NCBI GenBank assembly: GCA_028829895.1
Contig: CM054180.1
Coordinates: 88,227,135-88,291,134 of the forward strand
Source of the DNA: Sinotaia quadrata
Taxonomy: Eukaryota; Mollusca; Gastropoda; Architaenioglossa; Viviparidae
Reading direction: 5' to 3'
Length of the DNA: 64,000 nucleotides
Part shown: piece by piece, positions 47,401-54,209 of the stretch
Layout of the letters: each line of letters starts with the position of its first letter
How positions within the stretch are numbered: the stretch's first letter is position 1
Notes under the pieces: model-generated
What the model saw: the letters and a program-made list of their open reading frames with translations, nothing else
Told to the model about the DNA's origin: nothing
Database searches by the model: none
Translations under genes and position numbers: made by a program

Positions 47401-49564
47401 GCGTCGTCTGCTATGCACATGGAAAAGCCAATGCTTTTGCAGGAAATAGTGGAATACAAATTTGCAGAAAATGCTAGAGAACTCGATATTTTGGAATCAT
47501 TTTTACCAGTGAATTTTGTGCAAAATATTGTCGAGTTCACAAATATTTATGCCGCAGGTCTACTATCGCATGCAAATCTTTCGACTTCATCTCATATCAA
47601 ACAATGGCGTGATACAGAGGTAACTGAAATGTATCAATTTTGGGGGCTTATTTTATTGATGGGAATAATTAAAAATCCTAGTATTGAAAGTTATTTTTCA
47701 AATGATGAACTTACTCAACATCATTTTTTTCGCAAAGTTATGTCAGGTCGCAGATTTTGTTTATTATTGAGTTGTTTACATTTTTCGAATAACAACTTCC
47801 CTGGAGCTGGAGATCGTATCCAGAAAGTCAGATTGATTGTTGATCATATCAGACAGGTATTTTCATCAGTTTATGTGCCTGGTGAAAATATTTGTGTGGA
47901 TGAATCCCTGATGCTCTAGAAGGGTCGTTTGGGTTTTAGACAGTACATAAAATCTAAACGTGCTAGATTTGGAATCAAATCATACGAAATCTGTGAAAGT
48001 ACAACAAGGTATGTTTTCGATTTTATTATGTACACTGGGAAAGACACTTGTACTGATGGAAATCAGGGTGAGAAAGTGGTTCTAACACTTTTAGAACCAC
48101 TGCTATGGAAATATTACAAGGTGTACATAGATCGCTTTTTCACTAGCCCCACCCTAGCACACACTCTTTTGGCAAATAACACATACATATGTGGAACTGT
48201 TATGGGAAACAGAAAATACATGTCAAAGAACTTTCCAGGCACAAAACTCACTCCAGGACAAATTTCAATTGTTCATAGTGATGGCATTTTTTGTATTGCA
48301 TGGCAAGATAAGAAACAGATTCTCATGCTCAGTACAATGCATCATGACAGCACAATGACAAATACAGGCAAAACTAATTACAAAACAAAACAACCAATTT
48401 TGAAACCAGCATGCGTTTGTGATTACAACAAATATATGGGAGGGGTGGATTTGTGTGACAGTGTCACTACTGCATATCCAAGCGTAAGAAAAACAATAAA
48501 GTGGTACAAGAAAGTTTTCCTTCATATTCTTGATATTACACTGTTCAATGCCTGTGTTGTTTACAAGAAACTCATAGTAAATCAATTCCACTGCTAAACT
48601 TCAGACTTGAAGTAGCCAGGCAAATATTTGAAAAATATCCTGAAGCCCATGTTTTTCAAAATGTCCCTTCTTCCCAATTTCTACCATCTAGGCTGATTGG
48701 CAAACATTATATTGCACTTATTCCTCACCTTGATCCAACTAAACAAGCCCCAAGGAAAAGATGTCGCATTTGTGCAAGAAATAAAATTGAGAAAAAGTCA
48801 TGTCATGAGTGTCCAACATGTGAGGTTGGTCTGTGTCTAACCCCTTGCTTTGAAATATTTCATTTAAAGCAGACTTTGTAAATTCTTTTCTTATAATTCT
48901 TCTTTCCTCTTGTCTATTTTCTTCTTTGTATTATATGTGAGCAGTTTGTGTGAACATTTATTTTCTTATTTCATAACAGATTTTAATTCAGCAACATAAT
49001 ATTTTCAATTTATTTTCTGTTCATTTACATTATTACATGATACATTTAGGCCTAATTTTACATTTTCTTCTTTTACTCCTGATGAAATTGAACACATACT
49101 CAGTACTTATTATTTTTACCTGACAAGTTACCTCTGTATTCACTGTACCATACATATTAGCAGATTATTCAAAATTTCTAAATTTTACTGATAGGCCTAT
49201 TGATTTTTATAATAATTTTCTCTGCATCTGGATTTGTGCTTCACTAAGTTTGACCTCACCATGTTTATATATAATTTCATTATATATTCTCTTGAACTGG
49301 ACATATGTGGAACATTTTTCTTCGCTTCAATTGGTGTGTAGAACAATTTGATCTTGAGCAGATTAATAAAATAATTTAATTTTTTTTAAAAATCAGATTT
49401 AATAAGTAATAGGAATTATTTAATAACTGCTTGAGACCAGTCTTATTTTCTAATTGGTTGTTTGTTCTTTTTCTCATGAAATTTTTTCAGGACTAGTTGT
49501 GAGTGGAACAGTTGCAGCAGCAGCAGCAGCAGTCCTGACATTTTTCTACCTAGGTGATGTCTAA
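17378..49564 (+). CDS. ODR4 (odorant-response abnormal 4 homologue), complete, twelve exons
   Basis: Exons 17378-17473, 22297-22482, 23987-24082, 24855-24958, 28274-28310, 28553-28690, 30759-30938, 31743-31865, 35114-35198, 35970-36149, 37011-37052 and 49491-49564 join without a frame break into 446 codons plus stop; family members are about 450 residues. Landmarks in order: MGRT start, GLIIGQ, ASQKDFVL, a DEYW-ASHAKQIIRMLPGG-D block, TPRPAEWKYQS, a lysine-rich loop, IRGIIVCRAFV, and CDYMFQDEK near the end. A single C-terminal hydrophobic segment (LVVSGTVAAAAAAVLTFFYL) is a tail anchor. In C. elegans ODR-4 works with ODR-8/UfSP2 at the ER to deliver odorant GPCRs to cilia; in mammals it anchors UFSP2 at the ER. 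An in-frame ATG lies 23 codons upstream (17309), but homology and the good context (A at -3, G at +4) favour 17378. Confidence 0.93.
18300..18375. repeat. Dispersed repeat, copy 1
   Basis: 'ttatagcctctgtagta' ... 'tatcacccttctaaatgtca' ... 'atataaacatcaca' recurs at 21114-21182 with about 12 bases missing. This is a direct repeat 2.8 kb apart within the same intron. Confidence 0.8.
21114..21182. repeat. Dispersed repeat, copy 2
   Basis: Near-identical to 18300-18375 ('ttatagcctctgtagtatat', 'cacccttctaaatgtcaaat'). The high identity suggests a recent duplication or a short mobile element. Confidence 0.8.
21190..21650. repeat. ~60 bp tandem array in ODR4 intron 1
   Basis: Units contain 'gctaagatgtgaagagagaa', 'taattatacagtatta' and 'gaacagtcacaattacacta'. 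The rightmost two units are the most alike; copies to the left are increasingly degenerate. Confidence 0.75.
22297..22482 (+). CDS. ODR4 exon 2 (residues 33-94)
   Basis: Acceptor 'ttgttttag', donor 'gtgcaa' (weak). Encodes LASQKDFVLKIARTPDPSED, a variable acidic/serine loop, and ADEYWVASHAKQ. The SQKD-VL strand and the conserved 'E(Y/E)W...HA-Q' segment match ODR4. Confidence 0.9.
22483..23986. other. ODR4 intron 2
   Basis: 1.5 kb of AT-rich sequence. A long A-run follows 'cttaactgggattt' at about 23205. Nothing else was recognised. Confidence 0.55.
23987..24082 (+). CDS. ODR4 exon 3 (residues 95-126)
   Basis: Acceptor 'ttgatag', donor 'gtaaga'. Encodes IIRMLPGGLDVIGIFAVAPA then PMLKDAQLKLRQ. 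The 'RMLPGG--V-GIF' strand is one of the most conserved ODR4 segments. Confidence 0.92.
24083..24854. other. ODR4 intron 3
   Basis: 0.8 kb of AT-rich sequence; no features recognised. Confidence 0.5.
24855..24958 (+). CDS. ODR4 exon 4 (residues 127-160)
   Basis: Acceptor 'ctttttcag', donor 'gtaaac'. Encodes LVIVIHKTVLKHNPFFPSDG then IPERIILQVDSLTS and two bases of the next codon. The donor and its surroundings are duplicated 58 bp downstream (second GT at 25017). Use of that copy would read AAG TAA, an immediate stop. Confidence 0.88.
24945..25045 (+). repeat. Tandem duplication of the exon 4 donor region (~58 bp)
   Basis: 'actaaccagcaagtaaacca' (24948) recurs as 'gctaaccagcaagtaagcta' (25006), each followed by 'taat(g/a)tatt(c/t)acatat'. 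Each copy holds a good 5' splice site. Confidence 0.85.
25485..27070 (-). mobile_element. LTR-like interspersed repeat, copy C (longest, ~1.6 kb)
   Basis: Lies in ODR4 intron 4 in minus orientation. On the plus strand it begins TGTGACACCAATGCC and the far end reads ...GGGTCA, so on its own strand it runs TGACCC ... GTGTCACA, consistent with an LTR's TG...CA limits. It shares its body with 45571-46910 and its 3' part with the copies at 9913, 32991 and 55245. No gag/pol coding sequence is present and I found no convincing TSD, so solo LTR is an inference; a large non-coding element is the alternative. Confidence 0.65.
27071..28273. other. Remainder of ODR4 intron 4
   Basis: 1.2 kb of AT-rich sequence. 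A 'cagaaattc(t/a)g(g/c)tacactatt' motif occurs twice near 27200-27270; no other feature was recognised. Confidence 0.5.
28274..28310 (+). CDS. ODR4 exon 5 (microexon, 37 nt)
   Basis: Acceptor 'ttctccag', donor 'gtaatt'. Completes the split codon (AA|G) and encodes INCSSLDVYNPK. Its phase fits only between exons 4 and 6, which supports the call despite its length. Confidence 0.85.
28553..28690 (+). CDS. ODR4 exon 6 (residues 174-219)
   Basis: Acceptor 'tttcttag', donor 'gtacac'. Encodes STPRPAEWKYQSSPIRWLQL, then a beta-strand-rich stretch DTAVSVDVSFPVPYD. 'RPA(E/D)WKYQS' is an ODR4 signature. Confidence 0.93.
28850..29540. repeat. ~45 bp degenerate tandem array in ODR4 intron 6
   Basis: Units of the type 'gttggagtactgagttatta' plus 'tcacctcttgccaaagtg' repeat about a dozen times; the leftmost copies ('cttgtgccaaagtgcc') are more diverged. 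Confidence 0.8.
29545..29700. repeat. 46 bp tandem repeat next to the previous array
   Basis: Three to four copies of 'tctgcctctaagttatagta' plus 'agatgtatttttgccttttg'. It abuts the 45 bp array but has a different consensus. Confidence 0.8.
30759..30938 (+). CDS. ODR4 exon 7 (residues 220-279)
   Basis: Acceptor 'tttttccaag', donor 'gtgagt'. Encodes RAIAPFCKEIWKSIVTIDGA, a lysine-rich loop (DKKKGKGKEKD) and DTFDVDIFIPQ. The 'W---I--(D/N)G' segment and the strand before 'Q' agree with ODR4. The exon's 3' end is duplicated immediately downstream. Confidence 0.9.
30905..31040 (+). repeat. Tandem duplication of the exon 7 3' end and donor (~59 bp)
   Basis: Exon end 'gatattttta ttccacag' plus 'gtgagttaattcttaaacac' recurs 59 bp later, with 'gatgcgg' for 'gatgtgg', and a third partial copy ('cacttcccaaacacatttg') follows. 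The second donor GT is at 30998. Reading through to it passes GTG AGT TAA, a stop. Confidence 0.88.
31065..31690. repeat. ~50 bp tandem array with a ~120 bp higher-order duplication
   Basis: Units of 'cctacctgtacaggatact' plus 'gtaaggttttatgattctta' fill ODR4 intron 7. Two adjacent ~120 bp blocks (about 31310-31430 and 31430-31550) are nearly identical ('ggctcttatagttctaccta', 'ttcaagataatataaggatt'). Confidence 0.85.
31743..31865 (+). CDS. ODR4 exon 8 (residues 280-320)
   Basis: Acceptor 'tttgttacag', donor 'gtgaga'. Encodes RGGDDIQEPFINHVGELIYI then RGIIVCRAFVNWRASVKEGI. Matches the ODR4 'G-I--RA-(V/I)' strand that precedes the regulatory loop. Confidence 0.9.
31866..32740. other. ODR4 intron 8, left part
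   Basis: AT-rich sequence without recognised elements. Confidence 0.5.
32745..32985. repeat. ~50 bp tandem array in ODR4 intron 8
   Basis: About five units of 'tcacttgatatgggtaggat' plus 'gttttgt(c/t)aagtcaggact'. It ends directly at the LTR-like copy E. Confidence 0.8.
32991..33250 (-). mobile_element. LTR-like interspersed repeat, copy E (fragment)
   Basis: Begins TGTGACACAGTGCCACCTAG, the same terminus as copy C, continues with 'ataactaattacaagtgatg', 'cacaacattaaagacaaacc' and 'gtaggtggaaaa', then stops at about 33250 where unrelated sequence takes over. Confidence 0.75.
33250..33790. other. Sequence between LTR-like copy E and the hAT relic
   Basis: No supported gene. It includes an 89-codon plus-strand ORF (33203-33472) that begins inside the LTR-like copy and shows no family motif, so it is treated as chance. 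Confidence 0.4.
33795..34300 (+). pseudogene. hAT-like transposase N-terminal relic
   Basis: In changing frames the plus strand reads FCTACRLDFS, HGGLNDVSRHLESTSHKSNV and, after more breaks, IASNNLPLACADKFPNILKY then MFPDSKLASGE. The C-x2-C...H...H pattern (BED-like zinc finger) followed by 'NLPL--ADHF--L---MFPDSK-A' is typical of a hAT subgroup common in invertebrate genomes. The remainder of the transposase is missing and stops are frequent. Confidence 0.65.
34300..34880. other. ODR4 intron 8, right part
   Basis: AT-rich. Includes a 'cacacagatgcacatatgca' CA-rich microsatellite (about 34690-34742). No gene. Confidence 0.5.
34880..35105. repeat. ~40 bp tandem array abutting the exon 9 acceptor
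   Basis: Five to six units of 'tttactctgtgctaacaatt' plus 'taatttactctttgtt'. The last unit supplies the polypyrimidine stretch 'tgtttactctgtacag' of the exon 9 acceptor, so the splice site is embedded in the repeat. Confidence 0.8.
35114..35198 (+). CDS. ODR4 exon 9 (residues 321-348)
   Basis: Acceptor 'ctctgtacag', donor 'gtcagt' (non-optimal). Encodes AIKSDVVRSLCARCELLCED then IDLVDEDR and one base. The 'A---D---SL--RCE(L/M)L-ED' helix matches ODR4. Confidence 0.88.
35199..35969. other. ODR4 intron 9
   Basis: 0.8 kb, AT-rich, with a T-run right after the exon and a strong poly-T before the next acceptor. No elements recognised. Confidence 0.5.
35970..36149 (+). CDS. ODR4 exon 10 (residues ~349-408)
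   Basis: Acceptor 'ttttattgcag', donor 'gtatgt'. Encodes NSRLFDTPVRVFSHAPSAGA then QLCDYMFQDEKLKEVSDRIT and a following acidic segment. 'P-RV(F/W)---P--(G/S)A-LCDY-FQDE' is the best conserved C-terminal block of ODR4. Confidence 0.93.
36150..37010. other. ODR4 intron 10
   Basis: 0.86 kb of AT-rich sequence; nothing recognised. Confidence 0.5.
37011..37052 (+). CDS. ODR4 exon 11 (42 nt)
   Basis: Acceptor 'cttactacag', donor 'gtacaa'. Symmetrical phase 1 exon encoding ITERRNNTIVSQRV and one base. Skipping it would keep the frame (AGA would form at the junction), so it could be alternatively spliced. It supplies the basic stretch just before the membrane anchor, as in other ODR4 proteins. Confidence 0.75.
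   Translation, partial: SLNAGIILLLVRE
37750..38545 (+). mobile_element. Retroelement ORF-like debris
   Basis: A/C-rich sequence with CAA/ACA-rich reading frames full of Thr/Asn/Gln. A segment at about 38290-38490 ('ccccattgtggatatgatac', 'gaccacctatactgccag', 'gaacatcctgggtgtatg') resembles 61830-61960 and 63150-63220. The three related copies point to one repeat family, possibly a LINE ORF1, but no diagnostic reverse transcriptase motif is visible. Confidence 0.35.
38545..40345 (-). pseudogene. hAT transposase pseudogene, GTF2IRD2/ZBED-like
   Basis: Starts at 40345 (MAEKRKRKIEDECRQFQEEW) with a BED-like zinc finger (ALCVICNETMAVMKEYNLHH, H-x4-H). It continues through LTKASYKVAYVLAKSGKPFT and the SIAMDELLDSCSTSQMLVFF catalytic segment, frameshifts near 39695 into FNELEKKPFADYNLDW and LTVDGGKNMSGIKKGLVGQV. 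It shifts again near 39330 (VRWLSCEKVLSRVFKLRKEI) and near 38765 ends with TTYLCEQTFSRMKYVK, the hAT dimerisation motif. At least three frameshifts make it inactive, but most of the length survives. It lies antisense in ODR4 intron 11. Confidence 0.85.
40600..41245. repeat. Local direct duplications
   Basis: 'aactatcctaaaacttgcac' at about 40618 recurs near 40829. The ~110 bp segment 'tactaggaattatggttaag' through 'atacagttttaggcaataaa' at 40715-40828 recurs at 41122-41240 almost unchanged. The nested direct repeats could be LTR-like ends or a segmental duplication. Confidence 0.75.
41245..42119 (-). mobile_element. hAT terminus (CAGGGGTCTCCAAACT type), right end at 42119
   Basis: On the minus strand from 42119 the sequence reads CAGGGGTCTCCAAACTACGG followed by GC-rich 'cccgcaggccgcatgcagcc', a terminal sequence of the kind associated with GTF2IRD2/ZBED-like hATs. 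It may be the 5' end of the element whose transposase is at 38545-40345. The opposite terminus was not found, and the element's left limit is arbitrary. Confidence 0.55.
42355..42900. repeat. Pyrimidine-rich degenerate array
   Basis: Short variable units of 'tctcccttatgtactaagta' and 'tttaagtctcttttataaat' repeated throughout, with period about 30-45 bp and low regularity. Confidence 0.7.
42915..44679. mobile_element. Pogo/Tigger-like MITE, 1.77 kb, TA target site
   Basis: Starts CAGTCGAACCC and ends GGGTTCGACTG, flanked by TA on both sides (42913-42914, 44680-44681), the Tc1/mariner-pogo target. Internal 'ttatctcggcatc' and 'tatctcgacccc' motifs are typical of pogo-like ends. No transposase ORF remains. 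Two internal tandem duplications are present (see findings). Confidence 0.8.
45355..45560. mobile_element. hAT end-like fragment
   Basis: 'agtgatccccaattttcttg' resembles the hAT terminus CAGTGGTCCCCAACCTTTTT seen at 8760. No partner end or TSD was found. Confidence 0.4.
45571..46910 (+). mobile_element. LTR-like interspersed repeat, copy D
   Basis: Collinear with copy C in opposite orientation: 'ttttgtaagtaccagagtta', 'ctaatcactttgaatttgat', 'gattgttgatttaataaatt', 'ctcactaaatatagatt'. The 3' part is cut at the TTAA where the piggyBac begins, and the continuation ('aagatggatttgcc' in copy B) was not found on the far side. A 21 bp tandem duplication 'gaattacgatgtttgtttgt' is at about 45955-45997. 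Confidence 0.7.
46911..48890 (+). mobile_element. piggyBac element (5' end intact, 3' end not found)
   Basis: Starts TTAACCCGTTCGCAGTC at 46911, the TTAA being the piggyBac target, inserted within LTR-like copy D. The transposase pseudogene follows at 47206. No TTAA-flanked reverse complement of the 5' end (GACTGCGAACGGG) occurs before ODR4 exon 12, so the 3' terminus is deleted or diverged. Confidence 0.82.
47206..48881 (+). pseudogene. piggyBac transposase, near-intact, one amber codon and one late frameshift
   Basis: The first frame (47206-47919) has an acidic N-terminus (SEYDSLDESDLSSEAENVQP), the DDE_Tnp_1_7 domain start and ends at TAG (47917-47919) where the family has Trp in 'LMxWKGRL'. 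The same frame continues 47920-48597 (KGRLGFRQYIKSKRARFGIK). The three catalytic aspartates are present: residue 232 (ICVDES), 309 (YIDRFF) and 415 (MGGVDLCD). Near 48570 the frame shifts; the rest reads ARQIFEKYPEAHVFQNVPSS and a cysteine-rich C-terminus (CRICARN...CHECPTCEV...CFEIFH) to TAA at 48881. So few lesions imply recent inactivation. Confidence 0.9.
48890..49490. other. Sequence between the piggyBac and ODR4 exon 12
   Basis: AT-rich, no ORF, with a pyrimidine-rich tract before the exon 12 acceptor ('attttttcag'). It may include the eroded 3' end of the piggyBac. Confidence 0.45.
49491..49564 (+). CDS. ODR4 exon 12 (C-terminal membrane anchor)
   Basis: Acceptor 'aaattttttcag'. Completes a glycine codon (G|GA) and encodes LVVSGTVAAAAAAVLTFFYL then GDV and TAA. 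The hydrophobic alanine-rich stretch (a GCA repeat in the DNA) followed by a very short tail is a C-terminal tail anchor, as in ODR4. Confidence 0.88.
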
Positions 49565-50420
49565 AAATAGAAATTAACAACTTTGGAATGAAGACATAGA
49601 AAATACTGTTTTGGAATTGATGATAAATAGAAATAAAATGTTGAGGTGTCTTTGGAATGAAGACAGGAAAATGTCTTGAATGATGTTGAGAATTAAGACA
49701 AATGCAAGATACAATACAAATTTGGGATATCTTAGGATTGGTGACAGAGGATATAGTCTTATTATTTCTAAGGATGTTGACAGGTAGAATATAGTCTTTG
49801 GATATCTTAAGAGTGGTGACAAAACATAGATTTGAGATATCTTAGAAATGGTGACAGAGAATATAGTTTAGAGGTACCTTAGGAAAGGAGAAAATATAGT
49901 CTTGGGGTATCTTAGAAATGATGATAGAAAGATTTTAGTTTTGGGGTATCTTAGAAATGATGACAGATAGATTAAAGTTTTGGGGTATGTTATGGATGAT
50001 GGCAAGTAAAATATAGTCTTTTCTATCTTAGGGATAATGACAGAATATAGTCTTGGGGTATCTTAGGAATTATGACCAGTAGAATGTTGTCTTGGAGTAT
50101 CTTAGGGATGGTTACAGAATATAGTCTTCTTCTCTTATGTTTAGAATATAGTCTTGTTATCTTAGGAATGTTAACAGATAGAATATATATAGCCTTTGGA
50201 TATCGTAGGAGTGGTGACAGAACATATATTTGAGATATCCTAGAAATAGTGAAAGAGAATATAATTTTAAGATATTTTAGAATAATAACACTTAAAATAT
50301 AGTCTTGGCATATCTTTGGAGCAATGATAGCTAGAATATAGTTTTGGAGCATCTTAGGAATGATGACACATATAAAACACAGTATTTGGATATCTTTGGA
50401 AAAACAAAAACCCCAAATAA
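49565..50420. repeat. ~45-50 bp degenerate array in the ODR4 3' UTR/downstream
   Basis: Many units of 'gatgacagatagaatatagt' plus 'cttggggtatcttaggaat' begin directly after the stop codon. Weaker relatives ('tcttggtatatcttgggaat') persist to about 50990. Minus-strand ORFs across it are repeat artefacts. Confidence 0.85.
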
Positions 50421-50989
50421 ATGAAGTCTTTGAATATTATTAAAATAACAATATTTAGCATATATAGTCTTGTGAGTCGTTGTAAATTAAAAAAAGGAAA
50501 AAGTCTTGGTATATCTTGGGAATGAAGAACAAAAAGTACAGATTTCTGATTTCTTGGAATTGGAAAAAATAGAAAACATGTTCTTTTTATGATTATACAA
50601 CATTGGATCTTTTAGGAATGAAGGAAAATGGAAGAAAATCTTTTGATGTCTTGAGAATAAAAAAAATAGAGTACTCATTTGGTACTTGGGATTGAAGGCA
50701 AGTAAAAATATATTCTTACAGACTTGGAATGAAGAAAGCTATAAAAAGAAGAAATCCTATTTTGGGTATAATGGCAAATAGCGACACATTTTTCTTCTTT
50801 TTTTTTGTCATGGGAGCGACAACAAATAGAAAATACAACCTTGTGATATCTTTGAAGAAAAAAATTTAAGTCCCAGGATATTGTATATGGGAATAAAAAA
50901 GAACAGTTTTGTGAACTTTGAGTAATGAAGCACAGCTTGTTGTGTTCATGGGATGTGCTTCTTTAGCTAAGTTCATTTTAAAGAAATAT

Positions 50990-52485
50990 GGATGACAAGA
51001 AGAAACAAATCTTTTCATCCTAGTAATGAAAAGAATTGAAAATAAGTATTCACCTGTATTGTGAATAAAGGAAATTTGAAAATATTGTGATATTTTGAGA
51101 ATGACAAAAATGATCTCACAATATTCTTTGATATGAAGAGAAACTGTTGACTCAAGGCATCCTGAGAATAAAAAATGGGTCTTGGAATCAAAACCTTTTA
51201 GAAAAATGTCATTTCAAGATATTTGAAAATAAGAAATTCACTATACCAGTTATAGGAGATCAACTAAAAGTGTTCTATATAAAGTCACTGGAATAAATGC
51301 CAGCTTTAAATGTCCTAAATTCTTCAAGTGATTCCATCTTTCATTTACTACAATAGGTTCCATAGAGTTTCCTCATTGTCAGAGAATATTTTCTGTTTAC
51401 TTCATCTATTATTAATTATTTTCAAAATATAACTTTGGAACTGAACATTACAATATTATTGTTATGAAGATATTTGTAAATAATTAAAAATGACAGTTTA
51501 CAAGAAAGAAACAGTAAGTAAACAAATATTATAATAATTATTAGTTAGAGAAGGAAGAACTAGTTTAAAATTCTACATTTACACATTAAATTTTAAAAAA
51601 TCATTGTAGTTATTATTTGCTCGAGGTGCTCTATTCATTTGAGTTCATTCCTCCATTTCTTAGTTTTGTGAGAATGTATGGTGTCAAATGTTTTAGAATG
51701 TAAAAGGTTTTGAATGTTGTGAAAATGTATGATGTAATATGTTTTGGATGTTGTAAGAATGTACATCTTTTGAGACTTCTTAATAGTGTTAATCACTTAA
51801 TAAACAGATGAAAGAAAATAAACAGTTTGGAGAATAATATTTTTGCCCTACAGAGAAATGTCAAGTGAATGAAGACATTGGAAGCATTTTCTCTGGAAGA
51901 AAAGATAAACTATTGGTGCTTGACAGTTTTGATCTGGTATAGTCCAGCAGTGTTATGATTTACTTCAGGATTTTCAAGTTTGTGTTACTTGTAGCTGGAT
52001 TTCAGGCAGCATTTCAGTTGAAAGTTTTGCCAGTCACAAGTTTGACTAATAAGTCTGCTGTTATCAGTAATATGTGACTGTTTATCTTGCTTAGAGAATA
52101 ATTAACAGCAAAAGATCCCCATTCCCCTTAAAGTGCCAGTGGAAAAGTCTCATTTAAGATGATACATCTCTTTTTATATGATTCATTTATAAATCAAACA
52201 AACCTTTATAGTTTACAACTTATGCATGATTAATTTTAAGATATCAAAATGACAGCTATGCAATGAAAAATATTATTTATGCATTTTCAGGTGTGTGCTC
52301 TGTAAATTGTATCATTCCTAAATATAATTTAGATACTAAAAAATCTTTCAGTTTAATAACTGAGTTAAAATTATACGACTTTTAATGGTTGGTGTTCCTT
52401 TATGATACCATTTTGTCTTAAGATGCTAGCAGTGTGTAGTGTAATACATTGTTTAAAATAGTGAAAATATCATAAAAAGAATTAA
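50990..52485. other. Intergenic AT-rich sequence between converging genes
   Basis: No gene seen. 'gttttggatgttgtaagaat'-like short repeats occur at about 51665-51770. Confidence 0.5.
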
Positions 52486-52534
52486 ATTATTTTGTTTATT
52501 TTAACAATTACTGACATTTACTATTTGTTTTCAC

Positions 52535-52720
52535 TCTATTTATCAATGCTATTGCCCATTCATTTTAAAAATATTTTGCTGATTAATTTATTATATAAAT
52601 CAGTGCTACTGCCTATTTTATTGAAGAGTATTTTGTTGATTTATTTATCTTATAAGTCATTGCTAAAGCTTATTTGATTAAAGAATATTTTGTTGCATTT
52701 AGTCATCATTTCATATCATT
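52535..52720. repeat. ~63 bp tandem repeat, three copies
   Basis: Units contain 'tcagtgctactgcctatttt', 'aaagaatattttgttgattt' and 'atttatcttataa'. Confidence 0.7.
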
Positions 52721-53201
52721 TTCTTACTTTGAAGTCTCTTGTTTTGCTTTTTACAATGGTGGATTGGGGTCAGTATTTATTCATGCATATGACCACACCT
52801 AAACATGAAAATTAAAAATAGGATCTCTGATATCAGTTGTTTTTCTTATTTTAGATTGTAAAAATCAATGTATTTATTTTTAAAAATCTAAGAAGCCATT
52901 TATTTAGAAAGTACACAACAAACCCCAGCTATTTTTGACATTACTCTCCCTTCTTACAAGGTGTACTTTCTCTACCCTTTTCCATGCAACATCTCAAACT
53001 TCCCTCATAAACATTTTAATAGATTTTCAGTAATTGCAGACATATATTGCAAAATATTCTTTTTGTAATTAAAGCATAAATATATTTATTTATATTATTA
53101 ATAAATAATTGATTAATGAGAAAGAAAACTGTTTGACTTTGATTCAATATGAGTGGTTCCAAAATGCATGGAGTACACATGATTTACTTCCTGTTATAGT
53201 A

Positions 53202-53680
53202 CTCTCAACTTTTGCCCCTCATTGTTATTGTAAACAACTTTATTGCACTATTAATAGAATTTTCATCCTTCTTTAGCATTTTATAGCCTTTCTCTCAACT
53301 TTTGCCCCTCATTGTTATTGTAAACAACTTTATTGCACTATTAATAGAATTTTCATCCTTCTTTAGCATTTTATAGCCTTTCTCTCAACTTTTGCCCCTC
53401 ATTGTTATTGTAAACAACTTTATTGCACTATTAATAGAATTTTCATCCTTCTTTAGCATTTTATAGCCTTACTCTCAACTTTGCCACTGATTTTTATTAC
53501 AGTTTCATTATATTTATATTATATATAATTTGCAATCTTCTGTAGTGCTTTATAGTGTTACTCCCAACTTTGCCTTTCATTGTTATTATAAACAGCTTCT
53601 TTTCACTATTACTAGATATAATTTGTATCTTCGTGTAGCACATTTTAGCTTAACTCTCAACTTTGCTCCTCATTAAGCTA
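53202..53680. repeat. 90 bp tandem repeat: three identical copies then degenerate ones
   Basis: 'ctctcaacttttgcccctca' starts units at 53202, 53292 and 53382; these three copies are essentially identical over 90 bp. Two or more diverged copies follow from 53472. Recent amplification sits beside old units, or the identical copies reflect gene conversion or assembly stutter. Confidence 0.92.
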
Positions 53681-53739
53681 TTTCTCCCAAAAGATCAACT
53701 CTGAAAACTCACACACTTTGGTTAATATAGCTCATTTCA

Positions 53740-54010
53740 AGACTATATGGACCAGAATCACAGATACTGAAATAAGTAGTTCTATACTATCTTGTAATGT
53801 GTGTGAAAGACATTTCATAACTATTTTAAGAAGACTGTATATCAGAACCAAACATACAGTTGTTCTCTGCCTTGGAATGGATGTGTGAAGGCAATTAATG
53901 ACTATTTTAAGAAGACTATATCAGGGCCATAAATAATATTGAAATAAGCTGTTCTATCTTGGAACGGGTGTGTGAAGACAATTAATGACCATTTTATCAA
54001 GACTTTACCA
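53740..54010. repeat. ~98 bp tandem repeat, three copies
   Basis: 'taactattttaagaagactg', 'gaaataagctgttctatctt' and 'gtgtgtgaagacaattaatg' recur at intervals of about 95-100 bp. Confidence 0.7.
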
Positions 54011-54139
54011 TGACTACACATACATCAGTCAGGTAATTGCAGTATAGTGATAATATTTTGTGGAGATGCATGCAGATCTATATAACTATTTTTTAAAGTC
54101 ATGTGAGGTCAATGTTTTGAGGTGTTGATTTGTCATGAA

Positions 54140-54200
54140 TATATTAGTATATATTATATACTAATATATACTATACTATATATATTAGTATATTATAGAT
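54140..54200. repeat. AT palindrome
   Basis: Overlapping inverted repeats of 'atattagtatatatta' and 'tatactaatatatac' can fold into a long AT hairpin. Confidence 0.7.
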
Positions 54201-54209
54201 CAAATAGGT

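Larger units (their letters stand above)
37053..49490. other. ODR4 intron 11 (12.4 kb transposon trap)
   Basis: By far the longest ODR4 intron. It holds, in order: retroelement-like debris (37.75-38.55 kb), a GTF2IRD2-like hAT pseudogene (38.55-40.35, minus), a local duplication (40.6-41.25), a hAT terminus (to 42.12), a simple array (42.36-42.9), a pogo-like element (42.9-44.7), a hAT scrap (45.35), LTR-like copy D (45.57-46.91) and a piggyBac (46.91-48.9). It ends at the last coding exon. Confidence 0.8.

Noticed and set aside
36150..49490. Joining ODR4 exon 10 directly to exon 12
   Set aside because: Phases allow it, but the 42 nt exon at 37011 has good splice sites, the same phase, and supplies the pre-anchor segment expected in ODR4.
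49574..50678. Minus-strand ORFs downstream of ODR4
   Set aside because: Translations of the ~50 bp degenerate array; no conservation pattern beyond the repeat.
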